Shown here piece after piece: positions 11,517 to 23,967 of a stretch of DNA of 64,000 bases. Both the position numbers and the translations under genes were made by a program. Each line of letters opens with the position of its first letter. The first letter of the stretch is position 1. A model generated the notes under the pieces. That model searched no databases, had not been told where the DNA came from, and saw nothing but the letters and a program-made list of their open reading frames with translations. The stretch is from Limnanthes douglasii subsp. nivea (Eukaryota > Streptophyta > Magnoliopsida > Brassicales > Limnanthaceae), in assembly GCA_036936605.1 (NCBI GenBank), contig JAUPFV010000001.1:347955081-348019080 (forward strand), given 5' to 3'.

Positions 11517-13341
11517 TTAGTTTCCCTTGGATGTTCCTGCATCATCTTTTTTCTTCTTCGAATCTTTGGGTTCGTCACTGGAACTCTCTCCGGGTCCTTC
11601 TTCCTCATCAGTAGTATCGTCAAGACCACTAGAATAATTCTTCTTATAACCATCCACCATCGTATGGAATGAGATATCTTCATATTCAACGAACTGCCAC
11701 ATGGTATCGAGCGTTCTCTTCGGAAATGTTTGATGAAAAAGCAAGACCATGTCAGATTTAACTTCGACATACCTCTTTTCTAGGGAATCTATCACATCGT
11801 TGGTGTACGCATCAATCTTGGCCTCGATCTTCGTTTCCTGCTCTTGCACCAAGTCCTCGTTCTCCTTGGTAACCTTGAACACAGCCTCTTTAATAGAAGT
11901 CTTGTCACCGGACAAGGTTTGGATAGTATTGTCTTTGGTCTTCACCTCTTCCTTCAAGGTGGAGAGATCTTTTTCCAAGCCAGAGCACTCCTCCATTTGC
12001 TTCTAAGGAGGCTTGGGTTCTCTCTGGATTTTATCTTCCTTCCGTTCTCCCAGGCACCACTGACAAATAGGAACTGGGTCCTCCAATTCCTCTCTGCCTC
12101 CAGCAAATCATCCACCGCCTTGAAGTCATCCCCCATGTTAAAATGGTAAAAGGGGATGTGGTGGTTTCTACACAGGCTAGCCACTGCAGCAAACTCCTCC
12201 ATGGACAGAGGGATCCCGGACAGCCTTGATGCCATGATGCATGACATAAGGGTATACCAAGCGTTGGGGCTCAGCTGGCTCGGACAGAGTTTGATCAGAT
12301 GGAAATATCTGACAATCTCTGGATCTAATGGGAACCTGAGCCCCCAGTTGAATAACTCCGTGAATATGACCACTTCGCTTAACTTGCAATCCATAGGAGT
12401 CTCCGGGTGTATAGGAATCCTGATCTTTACATTTTCTGGTATGCCCCACTTCGTACGCATCCTGCCCAGCTCAGCAGTGTGGATGAATACGTAGTTGATT
12501 TTTTGTAAGGAGAGAAGGTAATTAACGCTGACCTTGTGAAAACAAGGCCCCACTCTTCCTTCCAGGCTCTCCGGCAGATCCGGATGCCTTAAGTACAATT
12601 TCTCCTTGCCCTTATCCTTCTTGGCAACTATCTCTTTGCTGGTCTGACCGGAGGGCTCAGACTCAAATGGGGTCTCTTCAACAGAGTCCTCCATCACTTC
12701 CTCCATGATTTTTGAAGGGATTTCAGCAGTTGTAGTGGGGGGAGGGTTCAAACTTGACTCAGCCTTGTCTCCGGACTGATGGGCCTCAGTGCCCCTTTGA
12801 TTTCTGCTCTCCAGCAGAGTGTCTGGAACAGAAGTTTCCTGTTGAAGATTTGGATTGGAGCTCTCCGGTCCGGACAACCTGTCCTTGGGGGCTTTAATAG
12901 GCACCTCTGATATGGTGCTACTATCCTTTGCCCCCGACCTCGAGGGAGTGTTTCTAGTTCCTGGCCTTTAACCAGCCGACCTTTCCTCCTGTCAACCAGC
13001 TTCTCAGGAGAGTGCTCCGTATCCGATCCCATTGCAATAAAGGGGGTGGGTTTTTTGAGACTAGTGGCTGTAACTCCTGGCTCAACAGCAGGCTCCGATT
13101 CCTGAACTGAGGAACCAGAGATTATGGGGGAGAGGTTGGTTTGAAATAGTTTTCTGGGCTTAGTACCTTTGGAAGAAGAAGAGCCTCGATCTGACTCAGA
13201 AGCAGAAGTGATTGGTCTATCAACAGGCGAGGTAGGTAACCCTGCTTCAATCCGTCTTTCTCTTTCAACTTTTTGAGCCTTCTCTAACTCAGAAAGATTG
13301 AGCCACCCGCCTTTGACAAGAGCGTTCCTCACTGTAAACAT
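11517..13341 (-). pseudogene. Antisense gene (aORF) of element 1, deleted and frameshifted
   Basis: Start ATG at 13341 (MFTVRNALVKGGWLNLSELE). A one-base loss near 12955 shifts the frame; the rest of exon 1 reads on from 12904 and holds the conserved block VVIFTELFNWGLRFPLDPEI and QLSPNAWYTLMSCIMASRL (about 12250-12400). This block resembles the family annotated as putative gypsy-type transposon protein (Pfam Transposase_28). Near 12000 a deletion removes the intron and most of exon 2, joining exon 1 to the distal coiled coil (GLEKDLSTLKEEVKTKD) and the acidic tail (11517-11996). Role unknown. Function in this copy is lost. Confidence 0.82.
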
Positions 13342-13440
13342 AAACTACTGAACTAGACTTTTGCTTTAGAGAGAGAAAGCTTTGAGAGTTTTTGCAGAAG
13401 TAAATTTGAAGGAGATGGTAAAACAGTAGAAAACGAGTTT

Positions 13441-13450
13441 GTATTTATAG
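13441..13450 (-). promoter_or_regulatory. TATA box of the element 1 antisense gene
   Basis: The minus strand reads CTATAAATAC about 100 bases before the antisense ATG, followed by a pyrimidine-rich leader (CTTTCTCTCTCTAAAGC). The octamer CTATAAAT is at the same place in all other copies of this gene. Confidence 0.7.
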
Positions 13451-13776
13451 TAAATCTGAAAAATGAAGTTGATTCCTAGGAGAATTCGAAAAGTTTGGCA
13501 ATGATTAAAAGACGGCGCTGATGTCACCACCTACAATTAAAGAGGTTTCTTTTCGAAGAAGGTGGGTTCGAAATTCAAGGTGAAAAAACGGCCGAAGCAA
13601 CCAATCAGAGAGCGACACGTGTCCCACGAACTCTGGCAAAAACCGTTTTGAATTCGTGAAGCTTTATCTGTCCGGATAAACTCATAGCCCAAATTGATAG
13701 ACCTGTTCGGATAAAAATTACCTCTGATGTCGGACTGTTTTTCAGGTCTTTGACAAGAATATTTGCACAAACACCT

Positions 13777-13790
13777 AAAAAAGGGGCTCC
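13777..13790 (+). other. Polypurine tract, element 1
   Basis: AAAAAAGGGGCTCC directly precedes the 3' LTR; the identical sequence precedes the 3' LTRs of elements 2 (43338-43351) and 3 (minus strand, 31055-31068). This is the plus-strand priming position. Confidence 0.8.
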
Positions 13791-14198
13791 TGATGAGTCC
13801 GAATTCTGCATGCTGCCCGAACAAGGACAGATCGGTCCAAGGTCTCCGAACCGGACAGATCACTTCGAACACTCTGACCATAGGACTGTTCGAACTATGA
13901 CAAAAGTACTAAAAAACCTACACACTTCTTGACTAAGCTACTTGCTCTCCTACTTAGAGCTCATGGGTCTTTGAACATGACCCGGGTCCATTAAACATGA
14001 CCCGAAAGCCCATAAGGGCCCAAACATCAGGGTATAAATACCCAACCACCTGCATTAAGTGTGGGTAATGAGAATTAACTGCTACCAAGCTGCTTAATTA
14101 TCTCTCTACTTTCTATTCTAAACACATAACACCCACACACTACTATAAAACACCAACCAAATTACTAGCCTACCCTCAGGCGATTATTATCCACACCA
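13791..14198 (+). repeat. 3' LTR of element 1
   Basis: 408 bp, TGATGAGTCC to CACACCA, with GGTATAAATA at 14031-14040, followed by the ACTAC duplication. Confidence 0.93.
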
Positions 14199-14440
14199 AC
14201 TACTCTCTTTGAGATAAATGAATCGATCATGAAAAATATCAAAGTATTAGTTCATAATCATGAAGTAATCTTGAAGAACTTAGATGTTAATTAGGACAAC
14301 TACATTGATGGCATCTATAATTCAAGGAACTTGGCCTCACAACATGAAAAATAACCCGTAATAAGTTAATGCAATCACACTTACAACAGTGAGACAAATA
14401 AGTCAAAGATAAGAGTTCTTTGGTGAAAAATAAAGCGACA
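14199..14440 (+). pseudogene. Athila F gag C-terminal remnant
   Basis: Right of the ACTAC duplication the Athila frame resumes. A stretch around 14255-14350 (EVILKNLDVN, then SRNLASQHEK and VNAIT) corresponds to the gag C-terminal pattern (K.LE.Q.GQLA...... LPS.TE.NP....NAITLRSG). Stops interrupt it. This continuity across element 1 shows that element 1 landed within this gene. Confidence 0.55.
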
Positions 14441-14934
14441 AAGTAGCAGAACTAGATACCAGAATTCTTTACCACTACCATGGTGACCTTGAACGCGATC
14501 AAGGTTATTTTTTTGCAGTAAAACCTCCTCCAATCGCGACCAAGGCTATATTACTAAAATATTTTTCTTTGATTAGAACAAAAGTCTCTTGGACGCGATA
14601 AAGAGGCGGGTGATCACGACAACAAGGTGATGTCTAATAATGAGGGTCTTTGACGCGATAATGAAGACCTTGATTATGAGAACAAGTCAAGACCTAGTAT
14701 AATGTACTTTGATCACGAAAACATATATAATGATTACGACAAAAAAAGATTGATACCTATTTTGATCGCGGAAATATATATATATATATATATTAATCAC
14801 GACAACAAAGTGACTCATACTTAATTTGCGCGGCAACACAGATACTAATTACAGTAATAAGTGAGTAACTGAAGCGAGGGCCTCAATCGCGGTAATGAAG
14901 ATACTAGACGCGACAATGAGACAAGATTTGACGC
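14441..14934 (+). repeat. Heptapeptide-coding 21-bp repeats in Athila F, left half
   Basis: Worn units such as TTTGACGCGATAATGAAGAC, CTTGATTATGAGAACAAG and TTTGATCACGAAAACA recur about every 21 bases; one frame reads RDNEDLDYENKS and FDHENI. The array continues at 55770-56345, across the inserted element C. It lies between gag and protease of F. A TA run sits at about 14770-14790. Confidence 0.6.
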
Positions 14935-15286
14935 TGATCACTTCGATATTATCGAGAGTGAAAAGTTAATATTTGGTCTACATGGACTTAATGAATTTCT
15001 AAAGAGAGAAAATGATAAATGTTAAAGTAAAAATGTAACCATTCATCCATCATTTCCAAGAAAATGTACATCTATTTATAGTCGTGACAATTTCCATGTA
15101 ACAGACACACATTTATCCATTTGGATAATTCACCTCATTATTTATGCTAAAAAGCATATTTGCTACATATTACACTTTTAGTCATCTAGGCTTCAATTCT
15201 CCAATAATCTTCCTTATATAATATTTATTTATTATTTTACCCTTCTAAACTAATTATTTTTGTTTAGATTAATTTCATCATTATCA
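14935..15286 (-). repeat. 3' LTR of element C
   Basis: On the minus strand it starts TGATAATGATGAAATTAATC and ends near GTGATCA. A TATA sequence (minus GACTATAAATAGATG) lies near 15070-15085. The adjacent minus-strand AAGGGGGCTAC (15287-15297) is the polypurine tract. Confidence 0.8.
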
Positions 15287-15614
15287 GTAGCCCCCTTAGT
15301 CCTTCTGAGAAAATCTGAGGGAGGACTAAACCCAATGTATCTTTAAAAAAACCACCTTTGGAATTATGTAGAAGTAATACCCTTAATTTTGTGATGAATG
15401 AAACCACCTCAAAATTATATAAGAAAGATACCCATAATATTGTGACTTATGTAAAGGGAGATATATTTCTTTTGATATATTTCGACACGTGGAAAAAACA
15501 CAATGGTCTCATCAAGTAGTCATTGAGTTGAGTTTCAAGGGATTACATGTTTGGGTAAACAAGCAAACTCTTCTATTCCTATCTGAAAAGCCCATTAAGC
15601 TTATTAACCATTTA
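15287..15614. other. Polypurine tract and antisense-gene upstream region, element C
   Basis: This holds the polypurine tract (15287-15297) and the untranslated region between the 3' LTR and the antisense promoter. No ORF of note. Confidence 0.5.
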
Positions 15615-15622
15615 CTATAAAT
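15615..15622 (+). promoter_or_regulatory. Candidate TATA box of the element C antisense gene
   Basis: CTATAAAT, 214 bases before the ATG at 15829. The spacing is about twice that in the young copies, so this is less certain; small insertions in this old element could explain it. Confidence 0.4.
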
Positions 15623-15828
15623 TTTACTTCTTATCTTATTATTTTTCACTTTAACAAGATCTAGATATTGGAAAAAAGTGAGCTACTCAAACCCTCATCC
15701 GCAAAAAACTATTTTTTAGCCACACTTCACCAGCATACACCATAACAACATCGTTCTCATCTTAAAAAACTACCCATTCATATTTATCTGATGTACTTTT
15801 ACTTTAGTCTGGTGATTCTCATTTGTTT

Positions 15829-18528
15829 ATGTTTGGGATAAAAAAACTCATGGGATTGGCTTACCATCTCCTAAAGAGCTGCCAAACGAGAATATGCAGA
15901 AATAGTGTCTAAAAAACCTCTACAAATTATCCAGCCTTTCACCTACAATCCTTGGCCTCATATAAGAAAACAATCCCAACCCATTGACCTTAGATCTTCT
16001 TGTAACAATCCTCATTCTCTAAACCCCAAAGCTTGCTCTAAAAACCAACTTTAAAATCCTAGTATCTAGCTATAGGTGATTCTGAAGACCAAAATGTCTT
16101 AAAGAAAAAACATCACACATATTGAAAGATTAAAAACCAATAAGGTTAAGACCAATCTAACTAATCATCCCAAAAAGGGAGAAAATATGATAAATAAAGA
16201 ATCGCAGATGATTCTTTCAAGTAAAGGAAATAAGATTTTAGCGAATGACCCTCCCCAACTACAAGATGAATCTTCTAAGGAGGTTAATAGTCATAATTCG
16301 ACAACGATTGTTGATTTGGAAATACAGATAATCAAAGATACCCTCACACCCAACTCCCATTGTGAAGCTTCTAAGAAGAAAGAGAAGACGAAGAAAATAA
16401 AGCGAAGGAAGCTTTACACTTCCGACTAAATTGGCTGCCAATCTTAGTGACAATTTTCAACAAGTACTCCCGGAGTATATTATTTCACTTGGCAAAGTGG
16501 AATGTGAGTATTTTCCAGAATATGATGTACCTACTTCTCAAAAACAATAAGGAATCCCTGAATCCATCTCAATTTCCATACCCACGAACGTAGAAACTCT
16601 TTTATTTTACCATATAGATAAATTAATTGTATTTTTAAAGATTTTAAATTGGGGTTTTTTATTCCCAATGGACTCCATCATTTTTCAGTGTTTTGAACTG
16701 ATTGAGTTGTATCCGAGCCATGCCAACCCCAACCTATGGTTTACACTGATTTATGTATCATAACTCCGAGGCTTTCAAAAAGTGAACTTCTAATGGAGCA
16801 ATTCATAGCAAAAACAGTTGTATCAAAAAAATATATGCTTTCCTGTCTACCATATGATTCTTGAGAATGCTTCAAAAATAGTCGAGGACCTCCTCGAAGC
16901 AGACAAGGCATGAAAGCATAACTTTTATAAGTGGGTGCTAGGAATACAGGAAGGTGGTCTCGACTGATAATCCTCAAAAGTAGTCCTTAAAATATAAGAG
17001 CACAATAACGTTTTCTTCCTTTCAAAATTATTATGTTAATAATTTTTATCTAACTCAATTAATTTTGTTATAGAAATTATAACTAGCTTCGAAGAACACC
17101 TTACTACTATCGCATAATTTTTTTTAAAGTTAAGTGAGTGAGCTAAGAATGAATGGTAAAATAAATTTCACCAATGCTTCCATCCGCTAAATCTGATTCA
17201 AAGTAATATGTGAAAGATATCTATGGAAACAATAATTTCTCTTGAGAACCCGATGGATCCCCTTAGCCTACCCGAAACTATAAAAATGTTTGTTGCCTCG
17301 GATGCTTGATTATTTTTCCTTTCAAGAATAGAGCTCCTAGCTATAAAACGAAGAGGAAATCTGAGGGAGAACCATCCAAATTCATTAAAAATAAATCAAA
17401 GCGTAGTATGAAAAAAAGCTGATGAAGTAGTTACTCCAGACACTGAAACTACTACTTCTGAGAAAAAAAACTTGTAATTTTAAAGAGAAAGAAAACGGTA
17501 GTTTCAAAGAGAAAGAAAACTTAAACTACCAAAAAACACAAAGAGTATGTGCTCATCAAGTCTGAATATATCCTCCTCCAATTCTACACCGAATTTGGTT
17601 GGAGATGTTGAAGAAATTCAAGACAATCAATATTTTGACATTGAGCCTAAATTTGATCAACAGAAAAACCTTGTTGAAAATCTTAATGAAAACCAAGACC
17701 CTATTCCAGAATATCACTCATTAGTTTTTTTACTAAGCAATATTCAACCATATGTATATGAAGAATCAGCATTTTTACTACATCATTTCGATAAACTAAC
17801 ACTTACCCTACATCGCATAGTTGGACCAGTGACAACTTTTGAAAGAAATGCCAAACATTTCGAGTAAGATGCCAAGAAATTTACGGATAATGCCAAGGCT
17901 ACCGAGGCACAATACAAAGCGGTTTCTAAGAAAGTCATTTACCTTTGAAAAGAAGCCACTACAAAAAAAATGGGCCGAAAGTGCTCAAAGAAATCTCATC
18001 GAACAATTCTATGCCTTTCAAGATGACATATCCGACTTTCATAATTTTAAATGCAGATAAGACATGAATGATATTTAAAACATAATAAGAGATGTAAGAC
18101 GAACACAAAAATTATGAGGCATTCAACATCTTATATAAGGAAAGTAAATAAAGAAAAAATAAAGCCCTGTGAGACTTGGAAACATTCAAAATCCAAGCTG
18201 AAAAAAGTAAAGTCTTTGTTGTTAACGAATCTGCCAACAGTTGTCTTATAACGTTGAAAAATCATGAAAGATAAGCCAAAGTATCTTTAATTCTTGATTT
18301 TCACAAGAGATTCCCAAAGCTCAACCTCAAATACCATTGCTACATGGCACTTGAAGATCAACGTCGTGGAGATATCTTCAAGACTACTCCAAATGAATCT
18401 GATGACTCTGCATCAGAAGATGATGAGAATAACAACTATAACTCTTCAGAAAATGAAAATTCAGAGAACAAAAGCAATTCTACGGTCAGTAGCTCATATA
18501 GTTCTTCGAAGGATAATGAAGGTAATTA
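15829..18528 (+). pseudogene. Antisense gene (aORF) of element C, decayed
   Basis: The ATG at 15829 starts MFGIKKLMG, matching the fragment at 59196 (MFGIKN) and resembling elements 1-3. A middle part at 16187-16429 carries QLQDESSKEV and a Lys-rich stretch, again like fragment E. Around 16600-16740 broken frames give LNWGFLFPMDSI, CFELIELYPSHANPNLWFTL, the diverged form of the conserved core. 17547-18060 and 18344-18529 give acidic and Ser-rich coding scraps ending in SSSYSSSKDNEGN, like the acidic tail of the others. It is on the strand opposite to C's gag-pol, as in every other copy. Confidence 0.65.
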
Positions 18529-19080
18529 AAGGCACACGACAATTTTCACCTTGTTCGATCATGTGTTTACTTAGTTTTTTAATGTTTTGTTTGTTGTTAT
18601 CACCCACTTTTTAAATGAGACATTTAAGTATTATGTTTATCATTTTTATAACTTTGTCCTTTATCACTTTATAACTTGTCATCATTTATACATTCACTAT
18701 AAAACTTATCACCATTTATTTTTTTGATTTTTATCACGATTTTATCACTTCGAAAATTGGCACTTTTCAAATTACTACCTTGTAAAATTTGTACTTCATA
18801 AATTATCACTTAAAATAATGGCCCTTCAAAAGTTTAACCATGAAATGATATTTTAGTTTCCAAAAATAAATTATTAACCTTCGAATTTATTATAAAAGGA
18901 GTTATCAATCCTTATTTAATTTATAAAGCACTTCTTTATACTTGTTTAATAAAAAAAATGGTAAGTTTTAATTTTTCAATTTTTAGTCACCAAATTAAAT
19001 TATTATCTAGTACCTCTTTAAATTTATCACACACTTGATGTATGGAAAAAAATAATTACATTCAAAATACCGGCTATATA
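18529..19080. other. Non-coding region between convergent genes, element C
   Basis: AT-rich with a loose repeat of ATCACTTT/TTATCACC units (about 18600-18830). It separates the 3' end of the antisense gene from the 3' end of pol. Confidence 0.45.
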
Positions 19081-20778
19081 TGTACCTCATTAAAACCTCC
19101 CTGAGCCACTAAGAGATGAAAGAGTCTACCACCGGTCCATACACTGATAAGAAAGATAATTCTTCAATCAATACTAAAAAATACAAAGGAAAATTCTTTA
19201 TTTTCAGACGATACGTTCAAGGCTTTATTTTCTCAATCACTGAATATGGTCCTTCTAAATCTGATCCAACTTGCCAAGCCTTTTTCAAAAATTTATCACC
19301 CACATTGAAATCTCTTTGTCTAACTTTAGATGCATATCTACTTCTCATTAATGTTTGATACTAAAGTAAATTCAAGTGTGTCTTAATTATCTTTTTCTTT
19401 ATCAAATCAAGTTTTGCCCTTCTTGCTTCTTTATTACCATTCTTGGGAGTTTTCAATATGATGAAAAATTAGATTCTGTTGGGCTCACCGTATCCATCCC
19501 ATACACTAGACCAAAAGGTGATTCATGATTTGTTGTTCGATGAGTTAATCTATAAGCCCATAATACCTCTTGAAGATAGTTTGGTCATTTTACAGTTCTT
19601 CTGAAGACCATCCGAGGTACTTCTATTAGTAACTTCCACTTGTCCCTATTCGTAAGGGTGAAAATATGTTGAAAAAGACTACATGATGCCCCGCGAAGAA
19701 CAAAAATTCTTAAGTTCTTTGTAATTATATTGTGGTTCAATATTGGTAGTAATTATCCGTGGAACCCCAAACCTAAACTTGATAACATCTTTAGCTCTCA
19801 TCCTAAGCAAAAGCTTAGCTTCTGACCTCTTTGAAAAATAATCAACTGCAACTATAATGGTTTGACACCCCCGTACGCCATTGGTTGAGGACATACCAAA
19901 TATATCCCCCATTTATCAAATGGGAGTGCCTCAGAAATAAAATCTAACGACACCGCTGGTATATGTATTGTATTAACAAATATTTGACAAGTATAACAAT
20001 TTCAAACCAAATTTTTAGCGTCGAACATTATTGTGGGCCAATAATATCCTACCAACAATAATCTTCTTGTCAAGGTTTTAAATCCACAACGAGCAGAACC
20101 CTCGTCATCGTGTAACTCAGAAAAAACCGTTTGAGATTCATTCATACCCAAACAACATATCAATGGTCGGTTGAAAGATTTTTTGTATACAACGTCTCAA
20201 GGACTGTAAATATGCGGGCTTTAAACCTTGACCTTTGAGCCAACTTATTTTTAACTGGTAACGTTTCCTTAACCATAAATTATTTCAAGTTAAACTGTCA
20301 ATCTCGCTCTGTTTCCTCTACAACTATGAAAACCTCCTCAGAATATTGACACGAATCAGACTTTGTTGTAATGGATAAGGTCACATGCATCAAAATCTAT
20401 AGATATCATTTGGAATATGAAACTATTGCTAAAGAGAAAACGATGGAATATTGACCTCGGGGGATACATTCAAACGTAACGTTCTCAAACATTGCAACCA
20501 ATCCTTTTAATTCTCTCAAATATCTTATAGGTTGGTCTTTTCATGCCTCAGAAAATCTTGAGATATGTCTCACCAACAACTATGAATCACTTTCCAAACA
20601 TACTCTTTTGCCCCCAAAAATTTTACAAGTCTTAATCTAGTGGGAAATGCTTCATATTCTGCTTCATTATTCGATGCCTTAAACCCGAATCGTATTGCAT
20701 GGTACATAGCATCCCCCGTTAGAGCCATTAGCTAAATTGCCGCTCCTGATCCCAAAATACTCGATCCCCCATTAGTTT
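19081..20778 (-). pseudogene. Integrase and start of archaeal-type RNase H, element C
   Basis: Minus strand. The conserved post-pol motif CCTCATTAAAACCTCCC lies at 19086-19102. Integrase remains at 19116-20400: TIIVAVDYFSKRSEA (about 19850), then FGVPRIITTN where active copies have TTDNGPQF, so the second catalytic Asp context is damaged. At 20600-20773 the RNase H reads NGGSSILGSGA and FKASNNEAEYEA, the archaeal/plant-type RNase H found in Tat elements. The gene is cut at 20774-20778 by element B and continues at 51104. Confidence 0.75.
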
Positions 20779-21092
20779 TGATGAGGGAGAATAAAAGACA
20801 CAGGGGAAAATTAGAAAAGAAGAGTTTTATGAGGGAAGGATAGGAAAAATGTATTACAAGAGTATCCATTATGAATAAATGGTAAAATATAAGGACTAAA
20901 TGTGTAATAATGGGGAATTAAGGCGTGTGGGGCCCATTATTATACTATAAATAGACCCCACACGAATTGATAAGGCGTGTGTGTATTACTTTCTCTTTCT
21001 AAAAGATCTTTATAAAATAGTCTTATAGCAGTTTGGTTCCTCGAATAGTTGTTTCACACAAAGTTATCCTCAAGCGAATCTTAAATTCATCA
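20779..21092 (+). repeat. 5' LTR of element B
   Basis: Starts TGATGAGGGAGAATAAAAG, ends AAATTCATCA. TATA sequence ACTATAAATAGA at about 20944. From AGGAAAAATGTATT onward it matches the 3' LTR closely; the first 70 bases do not. Confidence 0.88.
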
Positions 21093-21093
21093 G

Positions 21094-21111
21094 TGGCGCC
21101 GTTTGTGGGAA
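21094..21111 (+). other. Primer binding site, element B
   Basis: TGGCGCCGTTTGTGGGAA, one base after the LTR end. The TGGCGCCGTT core is common in Tat and Athila gypsy elements; it differs from the TTGGCGACCACAGTGG site of elements 1-3. Confidence 0.8.
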
Positions 21112-21171
21112 ACGAAGATTATCCTGACGACAATCGCTTTCTGGAAATTGTTCCTAATCCGAGCAGAATCA

Positions 21172-23488
21172 TGGAAGAGTAAGGGGATGATTTTGTTAAC
21201 GACTGCGAGGAAAATCTTGTGGGGAACACTTATCGAAATAATATGGAATATGAGGCGCATAGTGGCCAGCGCGTCGGAGAAACCTTTGATGACTCAGTTC
21301 TGCTGACTCAAAGAAATGAGTTACTACTGGAGATTGAAAAATTAAGGGCAGAAAAAGAAACTGTTTAGGCGAATCTTCGTTCCGAGGTGAGAAGAGAGCC
21401 TGAGAAGAGTGTGAAACAGACCTTCGTCCTAAAAACAGAGATGATAGATATAGAGGTCATGAACGACGTTCTTCAAGAAGGAAAGTAAAGCGTCACTTGG
21501 AATCAAGCGATTCAAGTGATTATTCTCGTTACAGTTCACCAGAATCATCTTCGAGGAGGAGTCATCGAAAGAAAAGATATGGCCGAAGGCATGTGGAACA
21601 CCGGAGGGGAAGGATTTTGGAGAGAAAATCTCCGAGGGAAAAGAATTATAACGCTCATGCTAATGAGCAGGGTTATGACCAAACGAATTTTCCTTCTGGG
21701 AACCAAAATGTCGATCAGCGGAATTCGGAGTGGTAGCATCAGTACACTCTACCGTCCGAGGAGGGACTCTATTTTACGAACCATGAAAATTTAAGAGCTA
21801 ATGTCTATAGGACGGGTCATAATTAGAGAGCTGCACCTTTGTCCTCGGAAATTCTAGCAGGCAACCTCCCAAAATACTTTGATATTTCAAAGTTAGAAAA
21901 GTTTGATGGGACGCATGATCCTGACAATCACATCGAGAAATTCAAGAATATCATGATCAATTTCGATGACGATGATAAATTGTTGTGTAGAGCGTTTTCT
22001 CAGACTTTCAAAGGGGTGGATTCTAAGTGGTATAATAGGCTTCCGCAGGGCTCGATAAAGAATTTCGACATGTTCTGGAATATCTTTAGACAGTATTTTG
22101 TGGGGAGCAATAAATTTTGAGCTAATGGAGACACGATAATCTATTGTAGGCAAAAAGTCGGGGATAGCTTGAAGAATTACACCAATCGATTCGTTAAAAC
22201 AAAAACCGACATGGAGTATTGCAAAGATTCTGTGGCACTTGCGGCATTTAGGATGGGACCCAGGCATCCGAGAAAGGATCAAGCGATCAGTTGGACCGTA
22301 ACCAATTTCAAAGGTCTGAGTCTAGTAATCAAGAGCCTCGTACTAGTGTTCCAGCCAAGGGTGCGGGTCAGTATCCGCGGAGGCCGAGAAAAAACCAGCA
22401 GAACTATAGTAACCAACAAAGCTATAACCAAGGAACAAGGCCAATTTCGAATAAATGGATTCGTCCGGACTATTTTGCAGAGTTAACGGAAAATGTGGCT
22501 ACGATATTTGATAGGACAAGATCAACAGTGCAGTTCAGAAAACCTTTTCCAATTTAAACTCCGGGGGAAAGCAGAAGTGCTAAATGTTCTGTAAGTACCA
22601 TGAGGACATTAGGCATGACACTAAGGAATGCATCACTTTGAAAAAAAGAAGTGAAAGCTTTAATTGAAAATGGAATGTTATTAGAATTTGTGAAAAAACA
22701 GAAAAATGCTGCAACAAAGGCTGTCCCAAAGAATACTGACACAACAATGGTGATTTCTGAAGAGGTTGACGCTTTCGATATTGCAGTAGAGTATCTGGAT
22801 CCTAAGGAAGGAAGAAATAACGTGAACATGGTAGAGGAGATTATTCCAAGGGGGAAAGTAAATGACCTATGTGCTTTTTTCGAGTCGCTAGCTATCTTCG
22901 GAGGAGATACCATTGCAGGGAACTCTAATAGTTCGCGGAAAAGACATATGGTGAATCTAACCACACAGATTGAAGCAGGGGTTTCAGCGCATATGCATCA
23001 CTTGCCCTCCCTTATCATATGTTTTGATGATGATGATATGAAGAATATAGTGGGCCCGCATGAAGATGCGGTGGTTATTGCTGCGGGTATAGCGGAGACC
23101 GAGTTCAGAAGATACTTATTGACACGGGAAGTTTTGTGAATATTTTGTTTATGAGTACCTACAGGAGAATTAATGACGCACCTGTTATACGAAGATCCGA
23201 CAGAACTATAGTGGGCTTTACAGGAGCAACAAATATAGTCGTGAGAGAGTTTCATTGTATGGTGAAGTCGTGGGCCGTTCAAAAAGGAAGTTGAAGTTTT
23301 GTTCATAGTCGTAGTTGCACCAACTTTGTACAATGCAATTTTCGGTCGCTCTTGGCTGTCTAGAATGCATGGTGTTATCTCGACAGTACACCAATGCCTG
23401 AAATATGTGGTAGGGAACAATATAGGGACGACCGGGAGCAATCAGAAGATGGCTCGAGAATATTATCAGATAGCTTTATCCTCGAAAG
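21172..23488 (+). pseudogene. Gag-protease of element B, broken
   Basis: N-terminal frames (21172-21480) give LLEIEKLRAEKE, like elements 1-3. 21497-21736 is Ser/Arg-rich. 21839-22120 holds the gag core (GNLPKYFDISKLEKFDG; WYNRLPQGSI). A zinc-knuckle variant FCKYHEDIRHDTKEC lies at about 22583, and the protease motif IDTGS at about 23118, followed by FGRSWLSRMHGVISTVHQCL. Stops and frameshifts separate these blocks. Element 2 is inserted in the GAAAG at 23484-23488. The frame resumes at 43763 and reaches the in-frame TAG at 43792 without another stop after the insertion. Confidence 0.82.
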
Positions 23489-23895
23489 TGATGAGTCTGA
23501 ATTCTGCTTACTCCCCGGATAGGGACAGATCGGACCAAGGCCTCCAGACCGGACAGATCACTTCGAACACTTAGCCTAGTGGACTGTTTGAACTATGACA
23601 AAAGTACTAAAAAACCTAAACACTTATTGACTAAGCTACTTGTTCTCCTGCTAAGAGCTCATGGGTCTTTAAACATGACCCGGGTCCATTAAACATGACC
23701 CGAAAACCCATAAGGCCCAAATGTAAGGGTATAAATACCCAACCACCTGAATTAAATGTGGGTAATGAAAATTAAATACAACCAGGCTGCTTAATTCTCC
23801 CTCTACTTTCTACTCTAAATATTAAACACCCATATACTTCCACAAAACTCCGAACAAATTACAAATTTACCCTCAGACGATAATTAACCACACCA
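23489..23895 (+). repeat. 5' LTR of element 2
   Basis: Starts TGATGAGTCTGAATTC, ends CACACCA, with GGTATAAATACCC near 23728. The 3' partner differs at scattered positions (more than in elements 1 and 3), so it is an older insertion. Confidence 0.93.
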
Positions 23896-23930
23896 AATTG
23901 GCGACCATAGTGGGAGGAGAAAGTGCCTGA
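23896..23930 (+). other. Primer binding site region, element 2
   Basis: TTGGCGACCATAGTGGGAGG follows the LTR by two bases, one base different from elements 1 and 3. Confidence 0.7.
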
Positions 23931-23967
23931 ATCAAGCATTCGAAACCAGTAAGAAAAGTCAGTCTGA

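Larger units (their letters stand above)
7762..14198 (+). mobile_element. Tat-type LTR retrotransposon, element 1
   Basis: LTRs of 407 and 408 bp bound a 6.4-kb element with a perfect 5-bp duplication ACTAC (7757-7761, 14199-14203). Order: LTR, primer site, gag-protease, a stump of RT, hairpin cluster, an antisense gene, polypurine tract, LTR. The end of RT, both RNase H domains and integrase are deleted, and most of the second exon of the antisense gene is gone. By eye the LTRs differ at about ten positions, so insertion is fairly recent. The family is the same as elements 2 and 3. Confidence 0.93.

Noticed and set aside
19116..19358. 80-codon plus-strand ORF
   Set aside because: The minus strand gives integrase C-terminal residues of element C in register with neighbours, so the plus-strand frame is a shadow.
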